Source of the DNA: RYN-230 sp963770545
GTDB lineage: Bacteria > Actinomycetota > Actinomycetes > Streptosporangiales > Streptosporangiaceae
Direction of reading: 5' to 3'
DNA: 64,000 nt
NCBI GenBank assembly: GCA_963770545.1
Contig: CAVYQF010000016.1
Coordinates: 62,001 to 126,000, forward strand
How positions within the stretch are numbered: position 1 is the stretch's first letter; each line of letters begins with the position of its first letter. A program made the translations under genes and the position numbers. Under the pieces are notes generated by a model. The model worked only from the letters and a program-made list of their open reading frames with translations. It did no database searches and had not been told where the DNA came from. Of the stretch, positions 8,470 through 16,675 are shown one piece after another.

Positions 8470-10009
8470 CGGCCGCCTCCCGCGTACATGGCGGACATGG
8501 TCCGCTCCAGGCACACCAGGGTGATGTCGTCCTCCTGCTCAGCGTCTGGGCCGGTGAACTCGGCCAGCTCGGTGAGGCACAGGTCGATCAGTTCCTCTCC
8601 GGACGGCCCGCGTCCCGCCAGGCTGGCCACCCTCGGGAAACCGAACATCTCGCGGTCCGGCCCATGCGCCTCGGCCAGCCCGTCGCTGTGCAGCAGCGCA
8701 CAGTCCCCTGGCTGGAACTGGAAGGTTTTCTCCTCGTACGCCATGCCGGGCATCAGGCCGAGCGGCATGCCGCGGGCCCGCAGCTCGGCCACGCCGTCCC
8801 CGGTGCGCACGTAGGGCACGTCGTGGCCGGCATTGGCGAACTCGACCTTGCCGCTGCGTGGATCCAGCACCAGCGCCAGGCAGGTGACGAACATGTGCGC
8901 CGGGATGTCCGCACAGAGCAGGTCGTTCACGTGCGCGAGGACCGCGCCGGGGGCGATCAGCCGCGGCGCGGCCCCGCGCAGCAGGGCGTGCGTGCTGGCC
9001 ATCACCAGCGCAGCCGGGATGCCCTTGTCGGTGACGTCGCCGACCACGAACATGACCCGGCCGTCCGGCAGCGGGATGAAGTCGTAGAAGTCCCCGCCCA
9101 CGGTGCGGGCGGGGCGGTAGAACGCGGCCACATGCCAGCTGGGCAGGTCGGGCACGCTCTTGGGCAGGAATTGCTGCTGGATGATCTGCGCGATCTTCAG
9201 TTCCTGCTCGATCCGCTCCCGCTGGCGGGCCTCAGCCTCCTGCTGGCGGACCAGCTGCCCGACCCGCATAGCCGGGGCGGCGTATCCGGCGAGCGCGTTG
9301 AGCAGCCGCCGGTCCTCGGAGGTGTAGTCCCGTTCGGACAGCCGTGGCCCCAGGCTGATCAGGCCGATCAGGCTGCCCGAGGAGATCAGCGGGACGGTGA
9401 GGACCACTCCGGCGTCCTTCATGGCGGCCAGGGCGGGGGAATCGAGTTCGAGGCCCCGGATGTCCACTGCGCCGGCCGCGCTGAGCAGGTAGCCGACCAG
9501 CGGGTCGTTGGACGCCAGGTCGATTTCGGGTCCCTGGATGACCTGGCCGAGGGCCGGAACCTGCGCCGTGGCCGCCGTACCCGGCTGGCTCCGCCGCCAG
9601 CCCCGGCGCCAGCTGCGTCGGACAGCTGGCAGCGCGTCCGGGCCAAGCTGGCCCGCACCCGCCTGGTCCGTACTTGCCTGGCCCGCACCCGCCTGGTCCG
9701 TACTTGCCTGGCCCGCACCCGCCTGGTCCGTACTTGCCTGGCCCGCACCCGCTGGCCCGCACCCGGCCGGCCCGCGTTCGGCTGGCCCGCGTCCGGCTGG
9801 CCCGCGTTCGGCTGGCCCGCGTTCGGCTGGCTGGGCGCGGCGCCGTTGGCGGCCGGTGAACCGGCGGCGGGCCCTTCCGCGTCGGCCGGCACCTGGCCGG
9901 CACCGGTCCCGGCCGGCCCCGCGGCTGGGTCCCGGGCCGGTACCTCGGCGACGGTGCCGGCGACGCCCCCGTTGCCGCCGACGCTGGTCCGCTCCAGCCC
10001 TGGTGCCAT
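8466..10009 (-). pseudogene. RsbU-like GAF/PP2C serine phosphatase, interrupted by a one-base shift
   Basis: The C-terminal two thirds is a clear SpoIIE/RsbU PP2C phosphatase: IIQQQFLPKSVPDLPSW, TVGGDFYDFIPL, GDVTDKGIPAALVM, ANAGHDVPYV and EQEDDITLVCL. It is preceded by a GAF-like domain (VLTVPLISSGSLIGLISLG) and a coiled-coil linker. The same frame runs up through a repeated QAGAGQASTD linker to about 9750. There the frame must shift by one missing base to join an N-terminal segment starting at ATG 10007-10009 (MAPGLERTS), which has GGAG six bases upstream. Restoring one C at 9752 gives about 514 residues. If the lesion is real, a shorter protein could start at GTG 9465-9467. The function would be to dephosphorylate the STAS antagonists. 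Confidence 0.85.
9661..9750. repeat. 30-bp tandem repeat, three perfect copies
   Basis: Copies at 9661-9690, 9691-9720 and 9721-9750, with a further partial copy at 9651-9660. On the minus strand each unit encodes QAGAGQASTD in the phosphatase linker. The next unit, from 9751, is degenerate and lacks one C (GCTGG instead of GCCTGG), which is where the reading frame breaks. Confidence 0.95.
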
Positions 10010-10167
10010 GGCACGCTCCGTGTCCGTCCGCTTGTCCAAGCTCAGGGCCAGCTTAGGGAGCTGGCGATACGAGATCGTTACGGCAAGTCCGCAGCCGGAG
10101 AAGAATTTCACGATGCTGCGTTACGGTGGCTTCCGGAGGTCATGGAAGGACCCCTGGGGGAGGCGGC

Positions 10168-13068
10168 GTGGCGGAGCTGGATCTTGCCCTGCTCGGGCCG
10201 CCTGTGGTGACCAGGGACGGCGGGCTGGTCAGTTTCGACACCCGCAAGGCCACGGCGGTGCTGGCCCTGCTCGCGCTGCATGATCACGAGCTGAGCCGGG
10301 AACGGCTGGCGGCATTGCTCTGGCCGGAGGCGGATACCACGCGGGCTCGGGCCTCGCTGCGCCGCACCCTGTCGGTCACGGCGACCGCGGCCGGGCCAGG
10401 CCTGCGGGTCACGCGGGCGGCGGTGGCCCTGGACCCCGGCCGGGTGCGGGTGGACGTGACCGACTTTGAGGCGCTGGCGGCCGGGTCGGACGCTGGCGCG
10501 CTGGACCGGGCGGCCCGGCTCTACCGGGACGACTTCCTAGCCGGATTCGCGCTGCGCGACTGTCCCGAATTCGACGACTGGCAGGCCGCCACCGCGGACC
10601 GGCTCCGGCAGCGGTTCGCCGCAGTGCTGGAACGGCTCGTCGCCGCCTGCTCCGCCGCTGGTGACCTGGACCGCGCGGTGGCGCACGCACAGCGCTGGCA
10701 GGCTCTGGACCCGCTGCACGAGCCTGCGTACCAGGCGCTGATCCGGCTGCTGGCCTGGACGGGGCAACGGTCTGCGGCCCTGCGCCAGTACCGGGCCCTG
10801 GTCCGGATCCTGGACACCGAGCTCGCGGTGCGCCCGCTTCCGGAGACCACCCAGCTCTATGACGATGTCCGGGCTGGGCGGCTGGCCGCCGCCCCGGGGC
10901 GGCCGCCTGAGGTCAACCGGGCCCCGGCCACGCTGGCTCCTGCGCCAAGCCGGGCTGACAGCGCCCCCGGACCGGCCGGGTGGCCGCTGGTGGGCCGGCA
11001 GGATGAGCTGCAGGCGCTGCACGCCGCCTGGCGCGGGGTGGGCACAGCGGGCCGGGTGGTGACGGTGACGGGCGCGGCAGGCTGTGGCAAGACCCGGCTG
11101 CTGGAGGAGTTCCGCGGGCAGGCCCAGGCGGCCAGGGGCGTCATACTGGTCAGCCGGTGCCACGACGGGGAGAGCGAGCTTCCGTTCGTGGCCGCCGCGG
11201 ATCTGCTGCGCACGGCACTGTCAGTCTGCCCGGAACTGCCGACCCGGCTCCCCGCGTACGCGGCCGCCATGACCGGGCGTCTCTGCCCTGAGCTGGCTGT
11301 GGACTACCCAGACGACCCGGCCCCGCTGGACAGCCCCATGGCGTTGGCCCGGCTCTACGGCGCGATCGGGGACACGCTGCGGACCGCGGCGACGCCCGGC
11401 CGGGCCGGGTCGCCGGCCGGCGTGATCGTGGTCGAGGACGCGCACTGGGCCGATGGCCCGTCCCTGGACCTGCTGGCCTACCTGGCGCGCAGGCTTCCGG
11501 GCTGGCCACTGCTGCTCGTCGTCAGCTGGTCGACCGAGCACCCCGAACGGCTCCGCGGACTGCGCGCCGCGCTCAGCGAGGCGGCGGACGCCGGCCGGGC
11601 CACGGCGGTGGAACCCGCTCCGCTGCGCGAGGAGCAGGTCCGCGACCTGCTGCTGCGCTCGGGGGTCCGGGATGCCGACGTGGGCCGGCTGCTCACCCAG
11701 ACCCGGGGCCTGCCCATGCTGGTCCGTGAGTACGTGGAGGGACTGCGCTCAGGGGCCGGCGACGGCGGCGAGCACTGGTGGCCGCCCGCCTCGGTCCGGG
11801 AACTGCTGCGCAGGCGGCTGCAGGCAGCCAGCGAGCCCACCCTGCAGATGCTGTCCACCGCGGCGGTCCTGGGCAGCGGCTGCGACGCAGAACTGCTCCG
11901 GGCGGTCAGCGGGCGGGGTGAGACGGAGACCGTCGAGGCACTCGACGAGGCGGTCCGCCGGTTCCTCCTGACCGAGACGCCGCCGTCCGGGGAGCGCGGC
12001 CGTCCGACCTACGAGTTCCCGTACGAGGCCCTGCGGGAGGTCGTCTACGACTCCTCGACCCTGGCCCGGCGCAGGCTGCTGCACAGCCGGGCCGCAGGCG
12101 TGCTGATCCGGCGGTACGAGCGGGATCCGGTGACCACCCGCGCCGCGCCGGTCGCCGAGCATCTGCAGCGCGCCGGCCGGGACGCTGAGGCGGCCGGCTG
12201 GTGGTGGCGGGCCGCGGGCCGGGCGCGCGACCTGTACGCCCGCGCCGAGGAGTACGCCTACCTGCGCCGGGCCGAGGCGCTGGGCTACCCGCCGGTGGAG
12301 GTGGCCGTCGCACTGGGCGACGTGCTCACCGTGCTGGGCCGGTACCGGGAAGCGCTGGCCGAGTTCGAGGCGGCCGCGTCGGCTATCGACGGGCAGCAGG
12401 CGGGGCCGGCGGGCATCGACGGACACCAGGCGGGCTCGGCCAGCATCGAGCACAAGCTCGCCGAGGTGCATCACCGGCTGGGTGACTGGCCGCTAGCCGA
12501 GGCGCACCTGGAGGTCGCCCTCGACCTGCTGGGTCCCGGTGACCCGAGCCGCCGGGCCCGGATCGAGGCCGATCGTGCCGTGCTGGCCTACCGGCGCGGG
12601 GCAGCGCAGGACGCGGCGGCCCTGGCTGAGAGCGCCCTGCGGGCGGCCCGCCGGGCGAGAGATCCGGCTGCTGTGGCCCAGGCGCTGAACGTGCTGGGCA
12701 TGCTGGACGCCCGGCGGGGGGCGGCCGCCCCGGCCGCGGCCCGGCTGCGCGAAAGCCTGGAACACGCGCGCAGCCTGCCCGACCCGGGGGCGGCCGTGGC
12801 CGCGCTCAACAACCTGAGCCGGCTGCTGGCCGACAGCGGCCAGCCGGGCGAGGCCCTGCTGCTGGCCCAGGAGGCGCTGGCGCTGGGCCGCGAGCTAGGC
12901 GACCAGCACCGGGTCGCCGCGCTGCACACCAACCTGGCCGACCTGCTGCACGCGGCCGGGCAACGGGAGGCCGCCCTGGCCCACCTGAAGGAGGCGGCGC
13001 GCGGTTTCGCCTCGGTGGACACCGGCGGCACGCCCCGCCCCGAGGTGTGGACCCTCGTCGAGTGGTAG
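10168..13068 (+). CDS. SARP-LAL transcriptional regulator (wHTH, BTAD, AAA ATPase, TPR)
   Basis: A 966-residue regulator. Residues 1-95 form an OmpR-type winged helix (FDTRKATAVLALLALHDH, then LLWPEADTTRARASLRRTL). Residues 100-235 form the bacterial transcriptional activator domain (DPLHEPAYQALIRLLAWTGQ, then ALRQYRALVRIL). A LAL-type ATPase follows from WPLVGRQDEL, with Walker A TGAAGCGKTR (301-310) and Walker B VIVVEDAHWAD (about 419-429). The C-terminal third is TPR-like (ALNVLGMLDARRG, ALNNLSRLLADSGQ, ALHTNLADLLHAAGQ). The GTG at 10168 was chosen because a GGAGG element sits just upstream. It diverges from the partner-switching cluster. Such proteins often control secondary metabolism, but no biosynthetic cluster is in this window. 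Confidence 0.93.
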   Translation: MAELDLALLGPPVVTRDGGLVSFDTRKATAVLALLALHDHELSRERLAALLWPEADTTRARASLRRTLSVTATAAGPGLRVTRAAVALDPGRVRVDVTDFEALAAGSDAGALDRAARLYRDDFLAGFALRDCPEFDDWQAATADRLRQRFAAVLERLVAACSAAGDLDRAVAHAQRWQALDPLHEPAYQALIRLLAWTGQRSAALRQYRALVRILDTELAVRPLPETTQLYDDVRAGRLAAAPGRPPEVNRAPATLAPAPSRADSAPGPAGWPLVGRQDELQALHAAWRGVGTAGRVVTVTGAAGCGKTRLLEEFRGQAQAARGVILVSRCHDGESELPFVAAADLLRTALSVCPELPTRLPAYAAAMTGRLCPELAVDYPDDPAPLDSPMALARLYGAIGDTLRTAATPGRAGSPAGVIVVEDAHWADGPSLDLLAYLARRLPGWPLLLVVSWSTEHPERLRGLRAALSEAADAGRATAVEPAPLREEQVRDLLLRSGVRDADVGRLLTQTRGLPMLVREYVEGLRSGAGDGGEHWWPPASVRELLRRRLQAASEPTLQMLSTAAVLGSGCDAELLRAVSGRGETETVEALDEAVRRFLLTETPPSGERGRPTYEFPYEALREVVYDSSTLARRRLLHSRAAGVLIRRYERDPVTTRAAPVAEHLQRAGRDAEAAGWWWRAAGRARDLYARAEEYAYLRRAEALGYPPVEVAVALGDVLTVLGRYREALAEFEAAASAIDGQQAGPAGIDGHQAGSASIEHKLAEVHHRLGDWPLAEAHLEVALDLLGPGDPSRRARIEADRAVLAYRRGAAQDAAALAESALRAARRARDPAAVAQALNVLGMLDARRGAAAPAAARLRESLEHARSLPDPGAAVAALNNLSRLLADSGQPGEALLLAQEALALGRELGDQHRVAALHTNLADLLHAAGQREAALAHLKEAARGFASVDTGGTPRPEVWTLVEW

Positions 13069-13137
13069 CCCGACGAGCGGGTGATAGCCCGACGAGCGGG
13101 TGATAGCCCGACGAGCGGGTGATAGCCCGACGAGCAG
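13062..13137. repeat. 19-bp tandem repeat overlapping the SARP-LAL stop codon
   Basis: Four copies of about 19 bp (13062-13080, 13081-13099, 13100-13118, 13119-13137); the first copy carries the TAG stop of the regulator. Each unit holds a small inverted repeat, CCCG ACGAG CGGG. It lies just before a strong terminator and so sits in the 3' untranslated region. Confidence 0.92.
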
Positions 13138-13162
13138 AGATACAGCTGGGTGGTAGCAGATC

Positions 13163-13194
13163 GGGCCGCCGCGGGGTTCATCCCGCGGCGGCCC
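13163..13194. terminator. Bidirectional hairpin terminator
   Basis: A perfect 13-bp stem (13163-13175 with 13182-13194) around the loop GTTCAT, between two convergent genes. It has no long T tract, as is usual in high-GC actinomycetes. Confidence 0.8.
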
Positions 13195-13275
13195 GCTCCC
13201 GGTTACCCGGGTGCTAGCGGCTACCAGCCTCACTGTCGGCTGGGGGCGCGCCGCCAGCCAGCACGTGACGTCCTG

Positions 13276-15177
13276 TCACCACTTGCGGTAGGGCTGTCCC
13301 GTCGTGGGGTTGAGGAACAGCTTGCGGTCGGAACTTCTCGCGTGGAAGTTGAACATGTTGTTCAGCGTTCCCGCGATGGAGTCGAAGGAGCCGCTGATCC
13401 TCGGCAGCCCCCAGTTGTCCTCGACGAACCTGATGATGGAACTCTGATCGGTCAGGGTGTGCGCGACGAAGTTGCGCTTGGCCCAGGGCGAGATGACCAG
13501 CAGCGGCAGGCGGGGTCCGTAGCCGCACCGGCCGTTCTGGCCAGCCAGCGGCGGGTGCGCGGTGGTGTCCCCGCAGAGCCCCGTCCCGGTCAGGAAGTCC
13601 TGGGGTCCGGGCGGCTTCGGGACTGCTGAGGTGTTCGACGTGTTGTGGATGCCGCTGTAGACGTGGTCGTACCAGCCGTCGGAGTCGTCGTAGGCGACGA
13701 CGACCGCGGTGCTGGACCAGTCCGGGGTGTTCTCCAGCGCGTTGACCTCATTGACGATGAAGTTCTGCTCGTCGATCGGGTCGGAGTAGCCGGCGTGGCC
13801 GTCCTGGTACCCGGGGGCCTTGAGGAAGCTCACGGCCGGCAGGTGATCGGGCGAGAGGTACCCGTGCGAGATGGCGCCCACGAGTGAGTCGAAGTCGCTC
13901 ATGTCGTATTGGTGGTTGGCGGTGTTGAACTGCGGGACGCCGTTCGTGAAGGTCTGCGTATCGGTGCCGATCGAGGACAGGGACGCCGGCGCCAGGTGGT
14001 GCGGGTTGGCCGTCGAAGCGTAGTACTGGAACGGCTCGTGGTGCGGGATGTAGTCGTTCTTGTTGCCGTAGTTGGTCGGCCCGGGGGTGACGCCCCCGGT
14101 GCCGCCTACGGCCGGGCCGATCGGGTGGACGGCGTTGCACAGCCCCTGGTCGGAGGCCGGGGGGGTGGCGAACTTGCCCTTGAACTGATCCGGGGTGAAC
14201 GTGCTGGTGGGCTGGGTGCCGCCGGTCGCGGTGGCGAAGCTGGTAGTGGGCCGGAAGCCGCCCTGGAACCAGCCCCAGCTGAGCCCGGCGGCGTTCAGCT
14301 CGTCGCCGATGTTCTTGCCCGTCATCGAGACCGCATCACGCGTGGAGCAGTCGTCGTAGTAGGGCTGAGCGTCGCTGACGAGCGAGTTGCCGCCCTTGCC
14401 ATCGGGGACGGTGTCACCGTTGGTGTCGGCGCCGTTGATCATCTTGCCGACGGTCCCGGTGTTGCCCGAGGCCAGGTTGATAGCGCCCGGCGAGGACGGC
14501 CCGAAGGTGGTCCCGAAGGAGTTGTCGCTCATGGCGAAGTTCTGGGCGTAATTCCACAGCCCGGTCACGGTGTTGCCGTCGTAGTAGTTCATGACGTCAC
14601 TGGCCTTGCACGGCTGGCCGGTGGGACTGGTGCCTGACCCGGTGCCGACGCTGGTGACGAACTTGTCCATCTTCCCGCCGTCGAACGCCTTCTGCTCATC
14701 GTTGTAGTCGTGGTCCTGGTCGCAGGTCAGCACGTCGTTGATGTTGGCCGGGTCATAGCGGCGCGGATTGACCTGGTTGCCGCCGGCATCCTTATTGGGG
14801 TTATTGGTCAGCAGGTTCCCGGTGCCGCCAGCGCTCTTCGTGTCGAGGAGGTTGTTGACCCGCGGAGTGTTCCGGGCCGCCCGGAACGGCTGGCCAGAGG
14901 TGTTGGCTGCCTTCGGGTATGTGCCGAAGTAGTGATCGAAGGAAACGTTCTCCTGGAAGATGACCACGAGGTGCTTGATCGGCGTGGTGGTGCTCCGGTG
15001 GTGGCGTCCCGCCAGCGCGGCGGCCTGGGCCGCACCGGACGTGCTAGCGCTGGCTGCCGACGCCGTTACCGCCCCGCCGACGGCCAGGGCGCCTGCGGCG
15101 AGCACGGCCGTAGACGACCTCCGCCACCTGCGCCTGCTCCGGCCGGTCCGCGTGTCATTGACTGGGCCTTCGCCCAT
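13276..15177 (-). CDS. Secreted phosphoesterase, phospholipase C/acid phosphatase family
   Basis: A 633-residue protein of the PF04185 type. The start ATG 15175-15177 has AGGAGG five bases upstream. An arginine-rich n-region (SRRRWRRSS) precedes a hydrophobic segment AVLAAGALAVGGAVTASAAS, so it is exported, possibly by Tat. The active-site region is ENVSFDHYFGTYP (residues 76-88), with the conserved metal-ligand Glu-Asn pair and a serine in a nucleophile-like position. Later metal-binding motifs are YDDSDGWYDHV and GYGPRLPLLVISPWAKRNFV. The family hydrolyses phospholipids or phosphomonoesters outside the cell. It ends at the shared terminator and stands alone. Confidence 0.9.
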   Translation of the reverse strand: MGEGPVNDTRTGRSRRRWRRSSTAVLAAGALAVGGAVTASAASASTSGAAQAAALAGRHHRSTTTPIKHLVVIFQENVSFDHYFGTYPKAANTSGQPFRAARNTPRVNNLLDTKSAGGTGNLLTNNPNKDAGGNQVNPRRYDPANINDVLTCDQDHDYNDEQKAFDGGKMDKFVTSVGTGSGTSPTGQPCKASDVMNYYDGNTVTGLWNYAQNFAMSDNSFGTTFGPSSPGAINLASGNTGTVGKMINGADTNGDTVPDGKGGNSLVSDAQPYYDDCSTRDAVSMTGKNIGDELNAAGLSWGWFQGGFRPTTSFATATGGTQPTSTFTPDQFKGKFATPPASDQGLCNAVHPIGPAVGGTGGVTPGPTNYGNKNDYIPHHEPFQYYASTANPHHLAPASLSSIGTDTQTFTNGVPQFNTANHQYDMSDFDSLVGAISHGYLSPDHLPAVSFLKAPGYQDGHAGYSDPIDEQNFIVNEVNALENTPDWSSTAVVVAYDDSDGWYDHVYSGIHNTSNTSAVPKPPGPQDFLTGTGLCGDTTAHPPLAGQNGRCGYGPRLPLLVISPWAKRNFVAHTLTDQSSIIRFVEDNWGLPRISGSFDSIAGTLNNMFNFHARSSDRKLFLNPTTGQPYRKW

Positions 15178-15405
15178 TTCACCCTCCTGAGTCTGGGGCT
15201 GATCCATGGCACCGTTCACACCCGCTTCAGAGCACACGGCGCCATCGCGCACAACAGAGCCAAACGCTCCCGGAACGGCGTAGCCAAACGGCGGCCGGTA
15301 GCCGACCAGCAGGCAAACTGGCGAACAAAATAAGCTGACACTGCAGCTGGTGCCGGGCATTGACGCTCAGCAGGAGTTAATGACCAGCGGGAGGCTTTTC
15401 GATGA

Positions 15406-15720
15406 TCACGTGAGCAGTGAGCGCCCGTAGTAATCGGCGGCGTCCCGCACACCGGGCAGCGCGAAGAAGTACCCGCTTCCCCACCGAGTCGATCCCCCAG
15501 TCGTAGTTGCACCCGCGGCGCAGGATGCGGTTGCGCTCCGTCTGCGGGGTGCGCGGGTTAGCCAGCCGGATGTGCGCGGTGAGCGGGATCACGTCGCCGG
15601 TGGGGTCGAGGGTGTAGTCGGGCGAACTGTGCGCTGGCGTCCAGCGACGCGCCGGTGTCCTTGCGCCGGCCGATCATGTTCTCCTGCTCGATGATGTTCG
15701 TTACGTCCCGTCCCGGCGCG
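15406..15720 (-). pseudogene. Remnant of a Dyp-type peroxidase (C-terminal part)
   Basis: Three pieces in shifted frames read as a Dyp peroxidase C-terminus: MIGRRKDTGASLD, then DVIPLTAHIRLANPRTP with RNRILRRGCNYDWGIDS, then YFFALPGVRDAADYYGRS before a TGA at 15406-15408. At least two frameshifts and a short deletion separate them, and the N-terminal half, with the GxxDG region, is missing. The rest of the 15178-15880 gap holds no gene I can support. A cluster of CGGCAGCACCACA repeats lies near 15800-15850, just before the SCO1-like gene. Confidence 0.75.
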
Positions 15721-15880
15721 TCGGCGCCTACCCTCGCGGCAGTACCCCGCAGCGGTATCCGCGGCGGCGGGACCGGGAATATGCTCGGCAGCTAGCGGCT
15801 ACGGCAGCACCACACGGCAGCACCACACAGCGACACCACACGGCAGCACCAGACTGTCACCAGGCAGGAGGCGTTCCCCG

Positions 15881-16675
15881 GTGAGTTCGAGCACCCCGGA
15901 GCAGGCGCAGGCGGCCCGGCCCGGCGGCGATCCCCCGCCGCCGGGCCGCCGCGGCGGCCTGTACCGGGTCTTCCTGCTGGCCACCGTGCTCACCGTGGCG
16001 CTGGCCGCGGCCGTGGCCATCCCGGCGTACCTGGTTCTCCGGCGGGACCGCGCCCCGAACCTCGCCCAGTCCCGGGTGTCCGGTATCCCGGCCAGCGTGT
16101 CCACCAGCCTGGCGAACCTCATGCTGCTCAGCCCGGTGCCCGGGACCCAGGCTCCCGGCTTCACCCTGACCGACCAGAACGGCCACGCGATGAGCCTGGC
16201 CAGCCTGCATGGCAAGGTCGTGGTGCTGCAGTTCATGGACCCGCACTGCACCGACATCTGCCCGATCGTGTCGGCGGAGTTCGTGAAGGCGTACCACGAC
16301 CTGGGCCCGCTGGCCAGCAAGGTGGTGTTCGCCGCGGTCAACGTCAACGCCTACCACGCGCGGGTGCAGGACATGGCCAAGTACACCCGGGCCCAGGCGC
16401 TGAACACCATTCCCAGCTGGCACTTCTTCACCGGGCCGGTGCCCGCGCTGAAGGCCGTGTGGCGTGGCTACGACATCCAGGTCTACGCGCCCAACCCGAA
16501 CGCCGACGTGCAGCACACCTCGGCCGTGTACTTCATCGACCCGCGGGGCCGGGAACGCTACCTGGCCTCACCGGAGGTTGACCACACCAAGTCCGGCACG
16601 TCCTACCTGCCCGCCAGCCAGCAGATCGCCTGGGGCCACGGCATCGCCCTGATCGCCCGCCAGCTCGCTGGCTAG
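15881..16675 (+). CDS. SCO1/SenC-family thioredoxin-fold protein, membrane-anchored
   Basis: A 264-residue protein with one N-terminal membrane helix (residues about 30-53) and an extracytoplasmic thioredoxin fold. The copper-ligand motif is CTDIC (Cys123, Cys127) and the third ligand is His212 in VQHTSAVYFID. SCO proteins deliver copper to, or reduce, the CuA site of cytochrome c oxidase, though some act as thiol/redox proteins. The GTG at 15881 is preceded by AGGAGG. No oxidase genes are near. Its 3' end overlaps the convergent glycosyltransferase gene by 108 bases. Confidence 0.88.
   Translation: MSSSTPEQAQAARPGGDPPPPGRRGGLYRVFLLATVLTVALAAAVAIPAYLVLRRDRAPNLAQSRVSGIPASVSTSLANLMLLSPVPGTQAPGFTLTDQNGHAMSLASLHGKVVVLQFMDPHCTDICPIVSAEFVKAYHDLGPLASKVVFAAVNVNAYHARVQDMAKYTRAQALNTIPSWHFFTGPVPALKAVWRGYDIQVYAPNPNADVQHTSAVYFIDPRGRERYLASPEVDHTKSGTSYLPASQQIAWGHGIALIARQLAG

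Noticed and set aside
9751..9780. Programmed ribosomal frameshifting in the phosphatase gene
   Set aside because: I see no slippery heptamer with a downstream pseudoknot, and the repeat comparison points directly to one lost base; kept only as an outside possibility.
13069..13275. Possible small gene or RNA in the gap after the SARP-LAL gene
   Set aside because: The space is taken up by the 19-bp repeats and the terminator hairpin; no coding pattern or RNA-gene feature remains.
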